This document shows positions 34,418-47,036 of a stretch of DNA of 64,000 nt, piece after piece. The stretch covers positions 1,655 through 65,654 of the forward strand of contig MNCI01034067.1 in assembly GCA_015680685.1 (NCBI GenBank). Reading direction: 5' to 3'. The position numbers and the translations under genes were made by a program. The stretch is from Gnetum montanum (lineage: Eukaryota; Streptophyta; Gnetopsida; Gnetales; Gnetaceae). How positions within the stretch are numbered: position 1 is the stretch's first letter; each line of letters begins with the position of its first letter. The notes under the pieces were generated by a model. It did no database searches and was not told the origin of the DNA. It saw nothing but the letters and a program-made list of their open reading frames with translations.

Positions 34418-34931
34418 ACTAAGAATAGATTAATGTTTATTTCATGCATTTAATATTCATGCACTTTATTTTAATGCACTTCAACTGAGCAATTAATTTT
34501 TAGTTGTTAGCAAACATAAGCACAACCACTTCAAGCATACATATAGCACTTGGTAACCCATAAATTCTTAACATTTGGTAACCTAGCAGAGCTATATGTG
34601 TTTAGGATGTGTCTAGGAAGGTGGGATGAGTACTTGTGTTAGGCTAGCTAGGCAATAGATTATTTAGATATTAATTTCCCCTATCTTTCATTCTTTTTTT
34701 AGGTGATTACACTGATAAAATACAAAATGATAAAAATCATATACCTTAGTTGCACTTAACCATCAACTTGTGCCTCATAAGTGGAACTAGGAAGACAACG
34801 ATCGTTTCAATTAGATTTCATGTCTTAGAACCAGTGTACTTGAGAACTTAAGGTTTGCAGAATTCAATGGTATCGTGCATGAATTCTTGTGATTCGTATG
34901 GTTGGGCGTAGGGGTACCTTGCCGCTCATCA
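34418..34931 (+). repeat. 3' LTR of P (lacks its 5' part)
   Basis: Starts at actaagaatag, matching 25577 of the left P LTR, and runs to GCCGCTCATCA. It repeats 25577-26027 with few differences and supplies the terminal ~65 bp that the left copy lost. The GTATA duplicate follows. Confidence 0.87.
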
Positions 34932-35175
34932 GTATAATTTTTAAAATCAATGTAAAAAGTAACATTAATTATCAACTTTAATGTTGATTTCTAGACTTAG
35001 GAAAAATGAAGTTACAAATGAAACCAATGTTGAAAGTGACAATGACTATTAACTTTGATATCACTTTTGAACATGAAACTATTGAAAAGGCTTATGAAAA
35101 CTAATGTAGAAAGTGATGTTGGTCATTAACTTTAACATCTATTTTAAGGATAGAACTGCTAAAAAGGATGGCAAA
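34932..35175. repeat. Minisatellite-like array, right part
   Basis: Continues the array at 25080-25236. Units start near 34961 (aagtaacattaattatcaac), 35033 (aaagtgacaatgactattaac) and 35110 (aaagtgatgttggtcattaac), with a period of about 72-77 bp. Confidence 0.6.
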
Positions 35176-36048
35176 GATGACCAACTTGTCAATAATGTTG
35201 AAGATATGTCAGGACCTTAGCCCATACAATGTAGAAGAAACATAAGCCTCAATAGCTTGGAATAAATGTGGTTGTTATTCTTTAAGTTCCATATCAAGAA
35301 AAAAGAAGATTTGTAATAGCATAGTTCAGTTTGTGATAGACTTGAACTCCATAAATTCAATGGATTTTATGACAACATGTTTTGGGTCACAAACATTGGA
35401 TTATTGAATGGGTTTTAATTATAGTATGGTATGAAAAATTAATGTTATTTATTTAATTTGAACCCATAATTAATTAAGTTCTAAAGCATGGATTAGTTAG
35501 GGATTAGTAAAAGAATTGAGCACACACGATAACCATTCATGCCTAAACATTGACTAAGGAATCCTAGTATCTGATGGTTTACTAAATTCTTAATGATGAT
35601 TAGATAATACTTCAATTAGTTATGTTTATGTTTTTCTATTATGGTTATGAATGATATGTCTTAGTTTGCATGCATGATAACACATTCTTATAGCATGAGA
35701 ACCTATGCATTTTGGCCTCAACTCCATAGTCCTATCTAAAATTCTATTAAGGAATATTTATAGTATTTCTCTACTCAATCATGATAAAATAACTCTGTTA
35801 TTATTATTATTATTATTATTAATTCATTTTGCAAGTGGATTGTAACTTTAGCTCTTTGAAGGAATTGTCCAAAAATTCAAAAGAATTATAACTAAAACAA
35901 TAATGTTTAGTTATATCTCGAAGAGAAGAATGTGGATGGTAATATATATATTCTTTGGTTTGTTCTTCTATAAATGGAATTACCTTTTTGTAACCTAGCC
36001 ATTATAAATCTAAGGATGTCATTTTGATAAAATAGGTTTTTTAAAAAG
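35176..36048. other. Stretch without a recognised gene
   Basis: AT-rich, no supported coding region. Contains a (TTA)n run at 35799-35821. Confidence 0.5.
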
Positions 36049-36053
36049 GTATT

Positions 36054-36904
36054 TGATACATCATGTTTTTTTAGACCCTTCGATATTGGGGTGGCCGCAA
36101 TATCGGGTACGTGATATTGCAACCCAAGATGCGATATTTTACATTTGATATTGGAGGGTTACTCCTAGGTCTATAAATACAATGCCCAAGCACACGATTG
36201 GGGGAAGTTTTTGGTAGTCAAGTAGGGAAACTCTTGTAGTTTGTCCATTTGAGAGTTAGAATATTTTCCAAGTGCCCACAATAGGAGGTCTAAGTGTGAA
36301 TGACTCTTTATTCAAGCATTGATGTACATGAACACACCATTGTGTTGGCAATAAAGACAAACTCTTTGATTCATTCCTTGCAGCACTAGAGACTTTCTTT
36401 CTTATGCATTTATATTTCATGAAATTTACATAAATATTATTTGTGCAGTAATTAATTTTGATTAAATCAAGCAACTCATTAAGATACAAAAGCACAACCC
36501 CTTCGAGCATACGTGTGACACTTGGTAGCTCAGAAACAACTAGCATTCGACAACTCAGCAGTGTTTGCACAAAGTTTAGGATGCATTCAAGAAGTGGGAA
36601 CAATTACTTGTGTTAGGCTAGATTAGACCATAATTTACTTAGAATTTAACCACTCTTACTTTTATTCTTGTTCTAGGTGAATAATTTGATAAAAACACAA
36701 AATAATAAAAATCTTACATCTCAGACACACTTAACCATACAATTGCACTTCACAAGTGGGACTGGGAAGACAACAAACAAACAACACGCATGCATTGTTT
36801 AGCTCTAGCGTACTTAGTAATTATAGTTTACAGAATTCAATCGGATCACATGTGAACACTTGTCATTCATATGGTTGGGCGTAGGGGTACCTTGCCGCTC
36901 ATCA
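36054..36904 (+). mobile_element. Q: solo LTR
   Basis: Starts TGATACATCA and ends GCCGCTCATCA, 851 bp, with GTATT at 36049-36053 and 36905-36909. Internal order matches the other plus LTRs: decayed GATATC motifs, TATAAATA (about 36171-36178), a ttagaatattttcc block, an AATAAAG signal near 36351. No internal sequence adjoins either side, so it is a solo LTR left by LTR-LTR recombination. Confidence 0.9.
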
Positions 36905-36909
36905 GTATT

Positions 36910-39668
36910 TATATCTTTGAATGGTAGCTCAAACTTGTACTTTCTATTTTCTAAACTAGGTATGTAGTAAGCCATTAGTATTTACTTTCTATGTTTTTTT
37001 CTCTGTTTGTATATGCACATGTACTTTGGTTTGTTTAGTTAGATGATGATATGCTTTCTGAGATAATCTTTCATATTTCTAAGCTTTGTTTTGTTAGCGA
37101 TTTTGGAATGGTTTTTAATATGCAATTTTGGTTTCATTAATGATATACATATTGGTAATGTTTATCTTAGGTTCTCTAGCCTTATTATTGCTTAATGATA
37201 TATGCTATATATATTTATAAGCTATTAACCTAATATGTTAGAAGTTGTAAGTTTAATTATCATTAGAATATCATTAAGCTATTAATTTTTTTCACTTCAA
37301 CATTTTATATTTTTAACTAATTCTTTTGATTTAGTTTTTATTTGTTTTATTTTGTATTATTTCTAATAATAAATTTTCTTTTCCTAAAATTATTTATCAT
37401 AACCTTAAAAGTAATTTTTTTCTGACAACTAATAATTTTTATTGTAATTGTTATATCTTTTAAACTTTTTAATTTTACCTACAACTAGTTGTTATATCTT
37501 TAAAGTTACCTTTTTTTACTTTTTTTCTTTTCTCCAATGGCTAGTCATCTTTTTCCAAAAACTAATTATTACCATTTGTATCTTAACTAGCTATTAACTG
37601 TAATATTATTTATTCTTTCTTTAATCTTTGAGAAATTAATTATGACTAATGATAAATCTAGTAGGATTTAAAATATCTTAAAAAGTAAAAATATGTAAAC
37701 TATGGATGATACAATGATATAATGATATGTGAACTCAGAATGTTTATCATATGTCCTTTTGACTATAATGGCCCATAGTTATTAGAAAGCCTTGTTAGAG
37801 TTAGCAATATTGGTAGATGGAATTTCAAATGACTTTCGATGTAAATTAAGTCAAATCTTGAATTTTTATTTACCATGACTAAATCATAGGTCATGTTGTT
37901 TAGTTCTTAATCTAGGCTATTTCACTTGGATTGTTATCTTTTGCTAGTTTGGTGCCTTGAACATCAATAGAACTTGGTTTACTCTCTTTCCACAAAAAAA
38001 AGAAAAAAAATCATAGGTCATGGTTAAAAACCTAATTGTGAATTATGATTTAATTTTTTGTAACACCATAGGTCATGTTCTAGATTATCACACAGAAATA
38101 ATCAAAACTAAAAATACCATAACTTCACCATGGTTTGTGGGATGCCTTAGATCTGTTATTTTGTTATGATAACTACATCATGAACCATGGCAAAGAACCA
38201 ATAGTTGGTTTATTTATCAATTTAGAAAAACTTGGAGGTTTTTTAAAATTTAGAAAATATTCCTATGGTTTTGCTTTAAGATAGTGAAGATTGATTATGC
38301 TTTAAAGAAGATGGTATTTCCAAAGGCACCAACTATTAAATTTCTTTTTGAATGAATAAAATGGAGAAAGACCTACACTACCACCACCAATGAGGATTAT
38401 GATCTCACAACTGAAGATGGCATACTCTACTTTGCTAGATATCATTACCTATTGTGTAGTAGTTAAAGATAGGAAAAGTTTGGTTTTATGGCCTCTATTA
38501 AGTCTACTCTACACTACGGTGAAAGAAGGAAGCTAGGTGGATTATTTTTTCATTTTGAAGATGCAAATGAATGGGCATGCATTATCAAACTATATGGTGT
38601 TTACTTCTCACTTCTTTTATGATTCTCTTCTTCCTACTTTTGTCAAGGTATTTAAAAATTTAAGTATTATGAATGTCATTGCAATAGTGAAGAATAAGAA
38701 TAAGAAGTTGGTTTCACAATTGTTTTTAAGATCCTTCTCCAAACCTAAGTAGATAACCATAGAGATTTTCAAAAATATTATGGCAAGATTTGCTTTAGGA
38801 AGGATCAACTTGCATGACTTTTGTTGATCATGGCTTTGAATTGAAAGATCACATCTTCAAGGACATCATGGGAAAATTCTCAAACTTTATGCATGATTTT
38901 GGAACTAAATCTCATCAATTTTGATTAAATTTTACTACTTTTTATATTAAAATATCCTTCAAATTCAATATTTCTTGGCTGTCTTGTGAACCAGAACTTT
39001 TTTTTTAGTTGTTCAAAAACCTATGAAGCTTCCAAAGTTGAGCTTATTTATCATGGGGGCTAAGGATGTAATTTTTGAAATGTTATCTAACACCTCATTT
39101 TTGAATATGATAATAAGTAATAGTCAGAGCCTTGAATAACTTAATCATTTTAGTTATCTCATAGACTTGGGAACATTATTTCGTAATCACCGAAAGCCTA
39201 AATGCTAATTTTTTTTTTTGAATTTTGAGCTAACTAATAATCCATGAAGGGTTAATCATTAAGGAAAACAAATTAAATTATTACCAAAACTAATGTTGAT
39301 CCTTTGGTGATTGCAAATGATGTTGAAAGGAATACCTGTGGTTGAAGGTTTTTTACAAGGCAAGGAAAAGAGACCAAGAGGAGGATATGCCCATGGACAA
39401 AAGTAGCACATATAAGGATTAAAGCTCAAACATCAACATAATAATTAAGGTTGGAAAATTTACCATTGCTAGCAATAATATGAAGATTCATCTTTGGTAT
39501 ATTTTTGAAGAACTTTGCAATTTTATAAACTTCAATGTCTATCTAGTCTTTTTGTCATGATTGTAACACATCCACTTGAATAAAATTGTGTAATGTGACA
39601 CTTAAGTTTTGTAATGGATGCTAATCTAGTCATGGTCATCCACCAATTTTTTGTAATAGAACTTCATC
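36910..39668. other. AT-rich stretch without a recognised gene
   Basis: No supported coding region. ORFs at 38537-38752 (plus) and 38617-38808 (minus) overlap and show no known domain. The part directly before 39771 should be the interior of R, but no retroelement domain was recognised. Confidence 0.5.
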
Positions 39669-39733
39669 CACACACACACACACACACACACACTCTACTC
39701 ACTCACTCACTCATGCACTCACTTACTCACTCA
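39669..39733. repeat. (CA)n and imperfect (ACTC)n microsatellite
   Basis: Twelve CA units at 39669-39692, then imperfect ACTC repeats to about 39733. Confidence 0.9.
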
Positions 39734-39760
39734 TAACTCAAGAATGAGTTTTTCGTTAGT

Positions 39761-39770
39761 TGTGGGGGTA
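39761..39770 (+). promoter_or_regulatory. Polypurine tract of R
   Basis: TGTGGGGGTA directly before TGATGA, preceded by an agaatgagtttttcgttagt block like the other PPT contexts. This marks the LTR that follows as a 3' LTR. Confidence 0.75.
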
Positions 39771-40322
39771 TGATGAAGCATCATATTTTGAGAAACTATG
39801 TTGATGCATCCCCCTTGACCTAGCCTCATTGATGCATGATCATTGACACATCCTTAGATGCATTAGTGCATATGCATTGATGTTAAGTTGCCCAAAGCCT
39901 ATAAATATGTGAGCATCCACCATGCATTGACCATGATTTGGTCAATAGTATAGGTAGACGCTTGCAACTTTCTTCCATAATCTTAGAAAATAGTCAGTGA
40001 GTGCTTGTAGCATGGATTTGAGTTAATTATATAGCATCTTATTCAAGTGGCATTGTACCTAGACACATTCTATGAATAGTAATAAGATCGAGATTGATTC
40101 ATATTCATTGTAACACTTTGACTTAGAATAGATTTACTTTCAATGCACATGACTTTTTATGTACTTAATATTTACATTTCCATGCATGCTAATTAATTAG
40201 TGAAATGAGTGCAACCAGTTTCAAATATAAACATGTATTCACTTGGTAATCCTAGCAACATTATTGCTTGGTTTGCCCAGTAGCATGACTCTTGGTAATT
40301 CCATATATGCACGGTAAGCTGG
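39771..40322 (+). repeat. R 3' LTR, first part
   Basis: Starts TGATGAAGCA. Its U3 has ATGCAT palindromes (four between about 39811 and 39880) in place of GATATC, then TATAAATA (about 39900-39907) and an AATAAG-type signal near 40080. It is cut at 40322 by S and resumes at 58749. The 5' LTR of R was not found. Confidence 0.82.
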
Positions 40323-41175
40323 TGATGAGTGGTGAGTTACCCCTACACTCAACTATATGAATATGAGTGTTCACACGTGATCTAGTTGAACTCCAAGGAC
40401 TAAGTGCTTATGCACTTTCACAGAACAAGGATGGGTTATGCGATTGTTGTCTTCCCAAGCTTACTTGTACAACATGATTGTATGGTTAAGTAAACTTGAG
40501 GTATGTGATTTTTATGGTTTTTTTATGCTTTATGTTCATGATGTTTAAAATGGAGAAATGAAATAAGGGAGTAACTAATTTAATTTAACTAATCAACTAT
40601 GCTCCAACTAGTCCTAACACTAGTATCTATTCCCACTTGTCGAACAAATCCTGAACTAGTGTAACACTACTGGGATTACCAAACGCTAGTCGTTACTGGG
40701 TTACCAAGTGTTCCACATATGCTTGAAGTAGTCGTACTGAGTGTGCTTACTTGTTGAAAATGAATAATTCTATAAAAACAACATCAATTAACTAAGGAAA
40801 GCGTTAAATAAGTGTAAATAACTTTAAATGCAATAAATGAGCTATTCTAAATGTTGCAAGGTTTATCACAAAGTTCATCTTTATTTCCAGACACAAGGTG
40901 TGCTCAGGTATGCAATGCTTAAATAAAGATCCATTCACTTTATGAATTTTACTATGGGCACTCAGAGATAATTCTAACTCTGAAAAGGAAAAAATTGCAA
41001 GAGTTAGGATATGGGACTAAGAAAAACTAACTACAAAATTAAGTGCCCTTGTCTCTTATTTATAGGTGATGAGACAAGCTCCGATATTGCATGTCTGATA
41101 TCGCTTTGGCACCTCCAATATCGTGTACCCAATATCAAGGATCTGATATCGGGGATCTGATATCGCGACTCATCA
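40323..41175 (-). repeat. 3' LTR of S
   Basis: Begins TGATGAGTGG and ends CGCGACTCATCA, 853 bp. GATATC-type motifs lie between about 41080 and 41165, and the complement of TATAAATA near 41060. Confidence 0.92.
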
Positions 41176-41184
41176 TACCCCCAT
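41176..41184 (-). promoter_or_regulatory. Polypurine tract of S
   Basis: Minus-strand ATGGGGGTA adjoining TGATGA of the 3' LTR. Confidence 0.87.
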
Positions 41185-41190
41185 GACTGA

Positions 41191-43100
41191 ATGAAAACTT
41201 GTCCTCGAGTTCCTTACAAAATATTGGGAAGGTATGGGATTATTAACTGAATGACAACTGATGGTGACATGGAATGACAGACTCAAAGTTCCCAGTGAAT
41301 GGATTGACAAACATATTACAACATTGGTGTTCATAACCATTGTGGTGAACACTGTACATAAATGACATCCAAGCCCTCATTTGGTAGCTTGAAGAGAGAG
41401 AGAAAAGAAAATGAGATGCGTTGCTGCTGATGTCAAAAATATGCATACCGTTGTTCATCCATGGCCACATGATCAAGCTTATTCCTTGCGTAAATGCTCC
41501 AGCTCTAGTCCATCTTGAGTGCTCCCTCCTATCCCAGTCCATTGTTCATGTGATCACCATCTGCACACACAACACAGTCATGAATGAGCAAGGATAGATA
41601 ATTATAATGTAATTAATACCTTGCCTCAATATGAAGCACCTTGGCTAGGTTGTGGGTATGGAAAATATTGGGTTAGAGGTTTGTAACTGATAACTACCCT
41701 AGGTGTAGGTGTGAGATAAGTAATGAAATGGAAAAATTTGCAACAAAGCCCCCACAACTAAGAGCGAACCTCCAGTAGCAATAGGGTGGAAAACAAAAGA
41801 ACAAGAAAGATGAGAGAGATAGCAACGACAAATCTAATAAAATGAAAAAAAAAACAGATGTCATGGATGGGTGAAATGAGAAATAGTTGATTGCAAAAAA
41901 TGTTTAAAGAAAAAAAATTAACAATTGCACCAAAAAGGAATGCTAGTGGATCCTCCCAAAAGTAGGCTCATGCCCCTGATGCCCTGACAAACCCATAAAT
42001 CAAAGAGTCTATAGGCTCTAGGAATGTCATATGGAAACAATGGTTAAGAACTTACCCACAAGAATTTACCAAAGAATAACAATGCATCAACCAAGATATA
42101 GACTAATCATAAAATTGGCAATGAGGTGGAATATGGAATGTGATAAGGAAAGAGAGAATGGAATGGAATGGAATCCAAAAATCAAGGTTGTGTAAAGTCC
42201 CTTGTGTAGTATGTGATTAAGGTGACTTAATAAAATTCAGCCCAAATCTAGATTAAACTAACCACATCCAGTGACCTTGCATCAACACACTTGACCAAGC
42301 CATCCTCCTGAAGTAGCAAGAATGCTTCTATAAAGCAACCACTATTCCAAAAAGAGAGGAATAAAGAAACAAGAAGTGAGGAAAGGCCTTAGTTAGAGGA
42401 AACCTCAGGCATGGGTAACATGTCTTTCTAGTGCCATAACTAGTGCTTGTAGCCAATTTTTCTTTAGTGTGTCTAAGGGGTGTGCTTTGAATTCCCACTA
42501 GTTTTTTTTAATGTGAGAACCACACCATGCAAAGACTTATTTGATTCATTCAACTTCCTAATATTAGTTGACAGCGGAATGGTGGGAAGCCTATGAGAAA
42601 CATCCAAGTACCCAAGAGAATAGCTAGCACAAATTCATCAAATCCCCTTGAAGTCACATCCTTTTCAATCCATTTGTATCTTTCCTTGGTTTGAAGAATA
42701 CCAAGCCACCAATTCATTAATAAGTTGTTTTAGAAAAAGGAATAGTACATTTCCAAAACAAAGGGAGACGATAGAGTTGTATGGATGAATGGGTGACGTG
42801 GACTCATTGCATGTTTTATCAAAAGAAACGATATCTTAGCATCAACATTAGAAGTCAAAGGTAAAAACTGAACATTAACGATCAACACCATTATAGTACA
42901 ATCCACCATCATGAGAACTTATTATACGATGAGTGAGAGTAATTTAAAAAAAAATGTAATAGAGAAAGAAATAGTAAAAATGTTAATGATGGTGTAAAAC
43001 AAAAACAAGTAAAGATGAAAAATGTGTAAAAAAAATTGTGTAAAACAAAAAAGACAAAGGAACTGAGGGCTTAGAATGGTTAGCATGTGTCCATCTCCCC
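41191..43100 (-). other. S 3' internal region (family I)
   Basis: Mostly noncoding. The minus strand has TGTGTGCAG directly before an ATG at 41560, the same acceptor-like site as in T (51829) and E2 (13708). That ATG reads only a few codons. A 99-codon minus ORF (41542-41243) shares residues with T around its MSFMY segment but in shifted frames, so it may be vestigial. Confidence 0.6.
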
Positions 43101-44349
43101 TACGACTAAGTTGGAAGGAGGAGATTCAAAATAATGAGCAAGGTTATCCATTAATAAAGGTAGTGTTAGTACTGGCCATTTTAGGCTCATGGAAAGGTTT
43201 GGTTTGCTAGATGTTGACTAATAATTTACTATCCCGGCTCTCAGGTTTGTAGATCATCATGGTCCCTAAAGGAAAAATTTTATGAATGATATAAGGTCCT
43301 TCCCATAGCATTTGAAATTTAGTTTATTATGGTGCATGTGCAGGATTCTAATAAAGAACCTTATCTCCTAGTTGGTATCTAACTTTCCTAATTCTTAGGT
43401 CATGACGTTGCTTGTTGAAGGCCTTGTGCAATTTGTTGGATGATAGGATAGCTAATTGATTTTCATCTAGTAAGTTAAGGTTCATTAACCATTTTTTCTA
43501 TGCTAGACTGAGGTCAAGGTTGAGGCCACACACTGTAGATAGTGTACGGAGCTTAGCTTGGATAGGAAGTGTTAGAAGTTTACCGTAAACTAACTCATAG
43601 GGAGAATAGCTTGTAGCGAGTTTCCATGTGGATCGGTACACCCAAAGAGCATCATTTAGTTTGGTGCTCCATTCTTGCCTATACTTGCTAATGGTTCTCA
43701 TCAAGATTCTCATGATTTCCCTATTGGTGACTTCAGCTTGACCATTCGCTTGAGGGTGATATGGTGTAGTCAATTTATGCTCAAATCCTAAGTGTTGCAT
43801 TAACTTTTGAAAAGTTGTACCTATAAAATGTGTACCACTGCCAGAAATAAGTGCATGAGGTATGCCAAACTTGTTTATGATTTGTTGTTGAACAAATCAT
43901 GTAGCGGTAGATGATGTACAGTTTGTAACAGCAGCTACTTCTACCCACTTTGTAAAATAGTTAACAACAACAATAATGTAGGCTTTTTCATTGAACATTG
44001 GTGTGATAGGCCCCATAAAATCAACACCCCATATGTCGAAGGGTTCTAAAGGTTGAATCCATTGTTGTGGGCCCTCCATTCTAGTAGTCATTCACCCATC
44101 ACATTGACAATGCTCACAAGATTGGAAGAAATGATGAGCCCCTCGGAACAATGTGGGATAATAATATCCTACAAGCAATATTTTAATGGTTGTTCATCTC
44201 CTAGAATAATGAGCCCCACAAGGGCCCTCCTGAGCATCTTGGAGAACTCGCAATTGATATATATTGGGAACACACCATTGAACCAAGCCATCAAAACATA
44301 CCTTATAAAGGTATCCATTGATTTCCATGAAATATTTGGCTTGGTGAAG
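43101..44349 (-). pseudogene. S integrase, main part
   Basis: Continues from 53049 after T. The zinc-binding part has a QDAQEGPCGAHY stretch and CEHCQ. The core has PFDIWGVDFMGPITP (first catalytic Asp) and GQAEVTNREI (catalytic Glu). The second catalytic Asp is lost: the LIS-DNGTHF position reads ALISGSGTHF. The C-terminal GDKVLY and GPYIIH segments follow near 43370-43270. Several stops occur. It is homologous to T 48890-50147. Confidence 0.87.
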
Positions 44350-44354
44350 AAACT

Positions 44355-45203
44355 TGATGAACCGTAATATCGGGGTTGTGATATCACATTCACGATATTA
44401 GGTCCACAATATTGAAGCCTACCAGGTGATGTCGGATACCTGATATCGGGACCTGTCTTCTTGCCTATAAATAAGAGGCAGGCACACTTGGTTTTGAAGA
44501 TAGTTAGTTAGACCCTTAGTCGAACTCTTGCCTTTTCTCCCTCCCAGAGTTAGAATTATTTTTTCTTGCTTGCAGTAGGAGTCATAAAGTGAACAGATCT
44601 TTATTTGAGCATTGTGTACTTGAGCACACCTTATGTACGGCAATAAAGATGAACTTTATGATAAAATTTGTAGCATCTATAATAGATTAATTAATGTTAT
44701 TTTCAGTTATTTAATTCTTTCTTAGTTAATTAATGCTCTCTCTATCTCTCTCTCACCCTACAACTCTCCTAAGTAAGCACACATAGTACGATCACTTCGA
44801 GCATGCGTGTAATACTTGGTAACCCAATAACGATTAGCATTTGGTAATCCCAGTAGTGTTGCATTGGTTCAGGATGTGTATGATAAGTGAGAATGGATAC
44901 TGGTGTTAGGATTAATTAAAGCCTAGTTAATTAGTAGTTAAATTAAATTAGTTACTTAGTTATCTCTCTCCTCCCTTATTAGCACATAACATAAAAACAC
45001 ATAAAAGATATAAAAATCATATGCCTCAAGCTTACTTAATCATACCATCGTGACATACAAGTAAGTTTGGGAAGAAAACGATTAACCAACCCATCCTTGT
45101 TTCATAGAGGCGCATAAGCACTTAATTCTTGGAATTCGACCGGATCGTCCGTGAAATGCTTGTATTCATATGGTTGAGTGTAGGGGTACCTCACCGCTCA
45201 TCA
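44355..45203 (+). repeat. 5' LTR of T
   Basis: TGATGAACCG...CCGCTCATCA, 849 bp. It has GATATC-type motifs at about 44365-44450, TATAAATAAGAGG near 44465, an AATAAAG signal near 44642, and a (CT)n run near 44730. Confidence 0.92.
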
Positions 45204-45204
45204 T

Positions 45205-45222
45205 TGGCACCATTGTCAGGGA
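45205..45222 (+). promoter_or_regulatory. Primer binding site of T (tRNA-Asp type)
   Basis: TGGCACCATTGTCAGGGA after the 5' LTR, with transition differences from the exact E2 site. Confidence 0.86.
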
Positions 45223-45337
45223 CTTAGTTGTTTGTGCGCTAATTAGAACTTAGGAAATCATTTACATTGTTGGAATGAACCCTTAGGGTTGGTTGAGAAA
45301 ACGAAAAAAAAATACATTGCACATTGAATAGACAAGT

Positions 45338-46510
45338 ATGTCTCCTTCTTCATACAAAAGCACTTCACTGCCTAGGTCTAAAATAGAAAAAAATCAGAGG
45401 CATAATACACATGATGTTGATTCACCAGTCAAATTCAAAGAATATTGGAGCAAGTTGCTAAGGAAGATGGTAAGCTACGGAAGAGAGAAAGTGCAGGGGA
45501 ATATAACAGAGATCCTTGCCTCCAAAAGAGGAGAGTAAGATTCACCACTAGAAGAGATGGTGAATAAGAAAACCTTGCCTATCCAAAAATTAGCATCAGA
45601 AGTATTGGCAAAGGTAGAACAAATGTGGGATTCCCTAGATGATAGATTTCAAACTGTTATTAAATTAGTAGAGGAGGCTAGAGAGCAAGGTAGTGAAAAA
45701 AGAAAAAAGAAAAAAACTGAACATGCACGTAACAAGTGTAAGGGAAAAGTTGTCATCATCGAAGAAGTTGTGGATTTAGATACAGACAATGATAGTGGAT
45801 GCAAGATATGCCAATATGACCATCCTAAGGGATGTTGCCCTATAATCTCACATCTGCAGGAGTCTTGGGTGTATGCACTCAACGCACGATTAAACAAATG
45901 GCAAACACCCTGAAGGTTACCTTACCCCCAAGGTAACCCATGACAGTTCCACCAACCCTTAATGTATTATCCAAGTGGAACTCCACCATAACCGATTAAG
46001 CAATATCAACAGTGGTAGCATCCACAATCATGAAAAATGCCACCACCAAGGCAATAGTATCCTTACCGGCAACCTGACCCATATGGATATTACGTGCAGC
46101 ACCCAATATCTCCATGTGACTCTATTGGTCACGTTACTCCTCAACATCACTACCAAGCCCATGAGTATTATGGGACTCCCTCTTCTAGGGGCAAGATTAC
46201 ACAAGCATATCATCCTTCTCATCCAACTGCATCTCTTTCACCAATAGCTTCACTACCACCTACTCCTGCGATGCAAGGTGAACTCCTTGCCCAACCGTAG
46301 CAACGTAATGTCACAAGGGTTGTTAACTCTCAACCTACTATTGGTTTTGACAACTGCATGAAGAAAAGACCTTTCTTTAGAACCAACAGTCCAACCAAGC
46401 CCTTGCAATCACAAGTGGTTGATTCCTTAGATGCCTCAGTATCAATCAAAACTTCACCCCTCCTTCAACCCAACCACTACACTCAACACATATGATCGTG
46501 CTAACACATG
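45338..46510 (+). pseudogene. T gag with internal deletion
   Basis: The ATG at 45338 opens MSPSSYKSTSLPRSK, matching S gag. After about 30 codons the sequence joins directly to the Glu-rich segment that follows the gag domain (near 45443, counterpart of E2 10272). About 1.3 kb including the whole retrotransposon gag domain is gone. Then come SPLEEMVNKKTLPIQKLASEV, a basic KRKKKKTEHARNKCKGK stretch, the CKICQYDHPKGCCPIISHLQ knuckle-like motif near 45810, and a proline-rich region. A particle-forming gag cannot be made from this copy. Confidence 0.83.
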
Positions 46511-46539
46511 TCATTACCAATTAGATCAAAGCTGGTCAT

Positions 46540-47036
46540 CTTTCGAAGAAATTCTCTGATCCTGGGAGTCCTCTAATATACTTACAAATTACTGGGAATG
46601 AGCTATGCAAAGCTCTTTTGGATTTAGGTTTTGGTATCAATTTAATCTCTCAAGAAATGTACAAGGCCTGGAACCTTCCTCCATTGAAAAAGAGCAACAT
46701 CCATCTAGAGTTGGCCGACCAGTCCATCACTGTTCCATTGGGACTAGTGCAGGACATTGTCACCATTGTTTGTGGGTGGTCATACCTAGCTAACTTCCTA
46801 GTGATTCAGGTGAACAACGGTAAGGGGGACTTCCCAATCATAATTGGAAGAACATGGCTAAGCATAGTTGACATGTGACTAGGAATCCTTGATCTTTTCC
46901 TAGAAATATCAAAGGAAAATACATTCAGAAAGATCGAGAAGAAGAAAGTTCCATGCATTGCATACAATGACACGGGGTGTAATTGCATGCAAAGGTCATG
47001 GTTTGTGCAAAGTTTAGGACTACCTACATGCAATTA
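46540..47036 (+). pseudogene. T aspartic protease
   Basis: Reads LLDLGFGINLISQEMYKAWN (active-site DLG, the Athila-type variant), then LELADQSITVPLGLVQDI, and FPIIIGRTWLSIVDM with the conserved (I/L)GR-x-(W/F)L helix. A stop follows the last motif (46876). Its role would be polyprotein processing. Confidence 0.85.

Larger units (their letters stand above)
25237..34931 (+). mobile_element. P: plus-strand LTR pair with lost interior, hosting E3
   Basis: The outer ends carry TGATGA at 25237 and CTCATCA ending at 34931. The 5-bp duplication GTATA occurs on both sides (25232-25236 and 34932-34936), so these are the two ends of one insertion. The left LTR is nearly complete; the right one lacks its first ~340 bp, where the minus-strand E3 abuts it. 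No interior of P itself remains. Confidence 0.85.

Noticed and set aside
25237-34931. E3 as a simple insertion into one P LTR
   Set aside because: A simple insertion would leave non-overlapping LTR halves; here 451 bp of P are present on both sides of E3.
36054-40322. Q as the 5' LTR partner of R
   Set aside because: Q has its own GTATT repeats on both sides, R ends beside TTAGG, and their U3 regions differ, so Q is a solo LTR.
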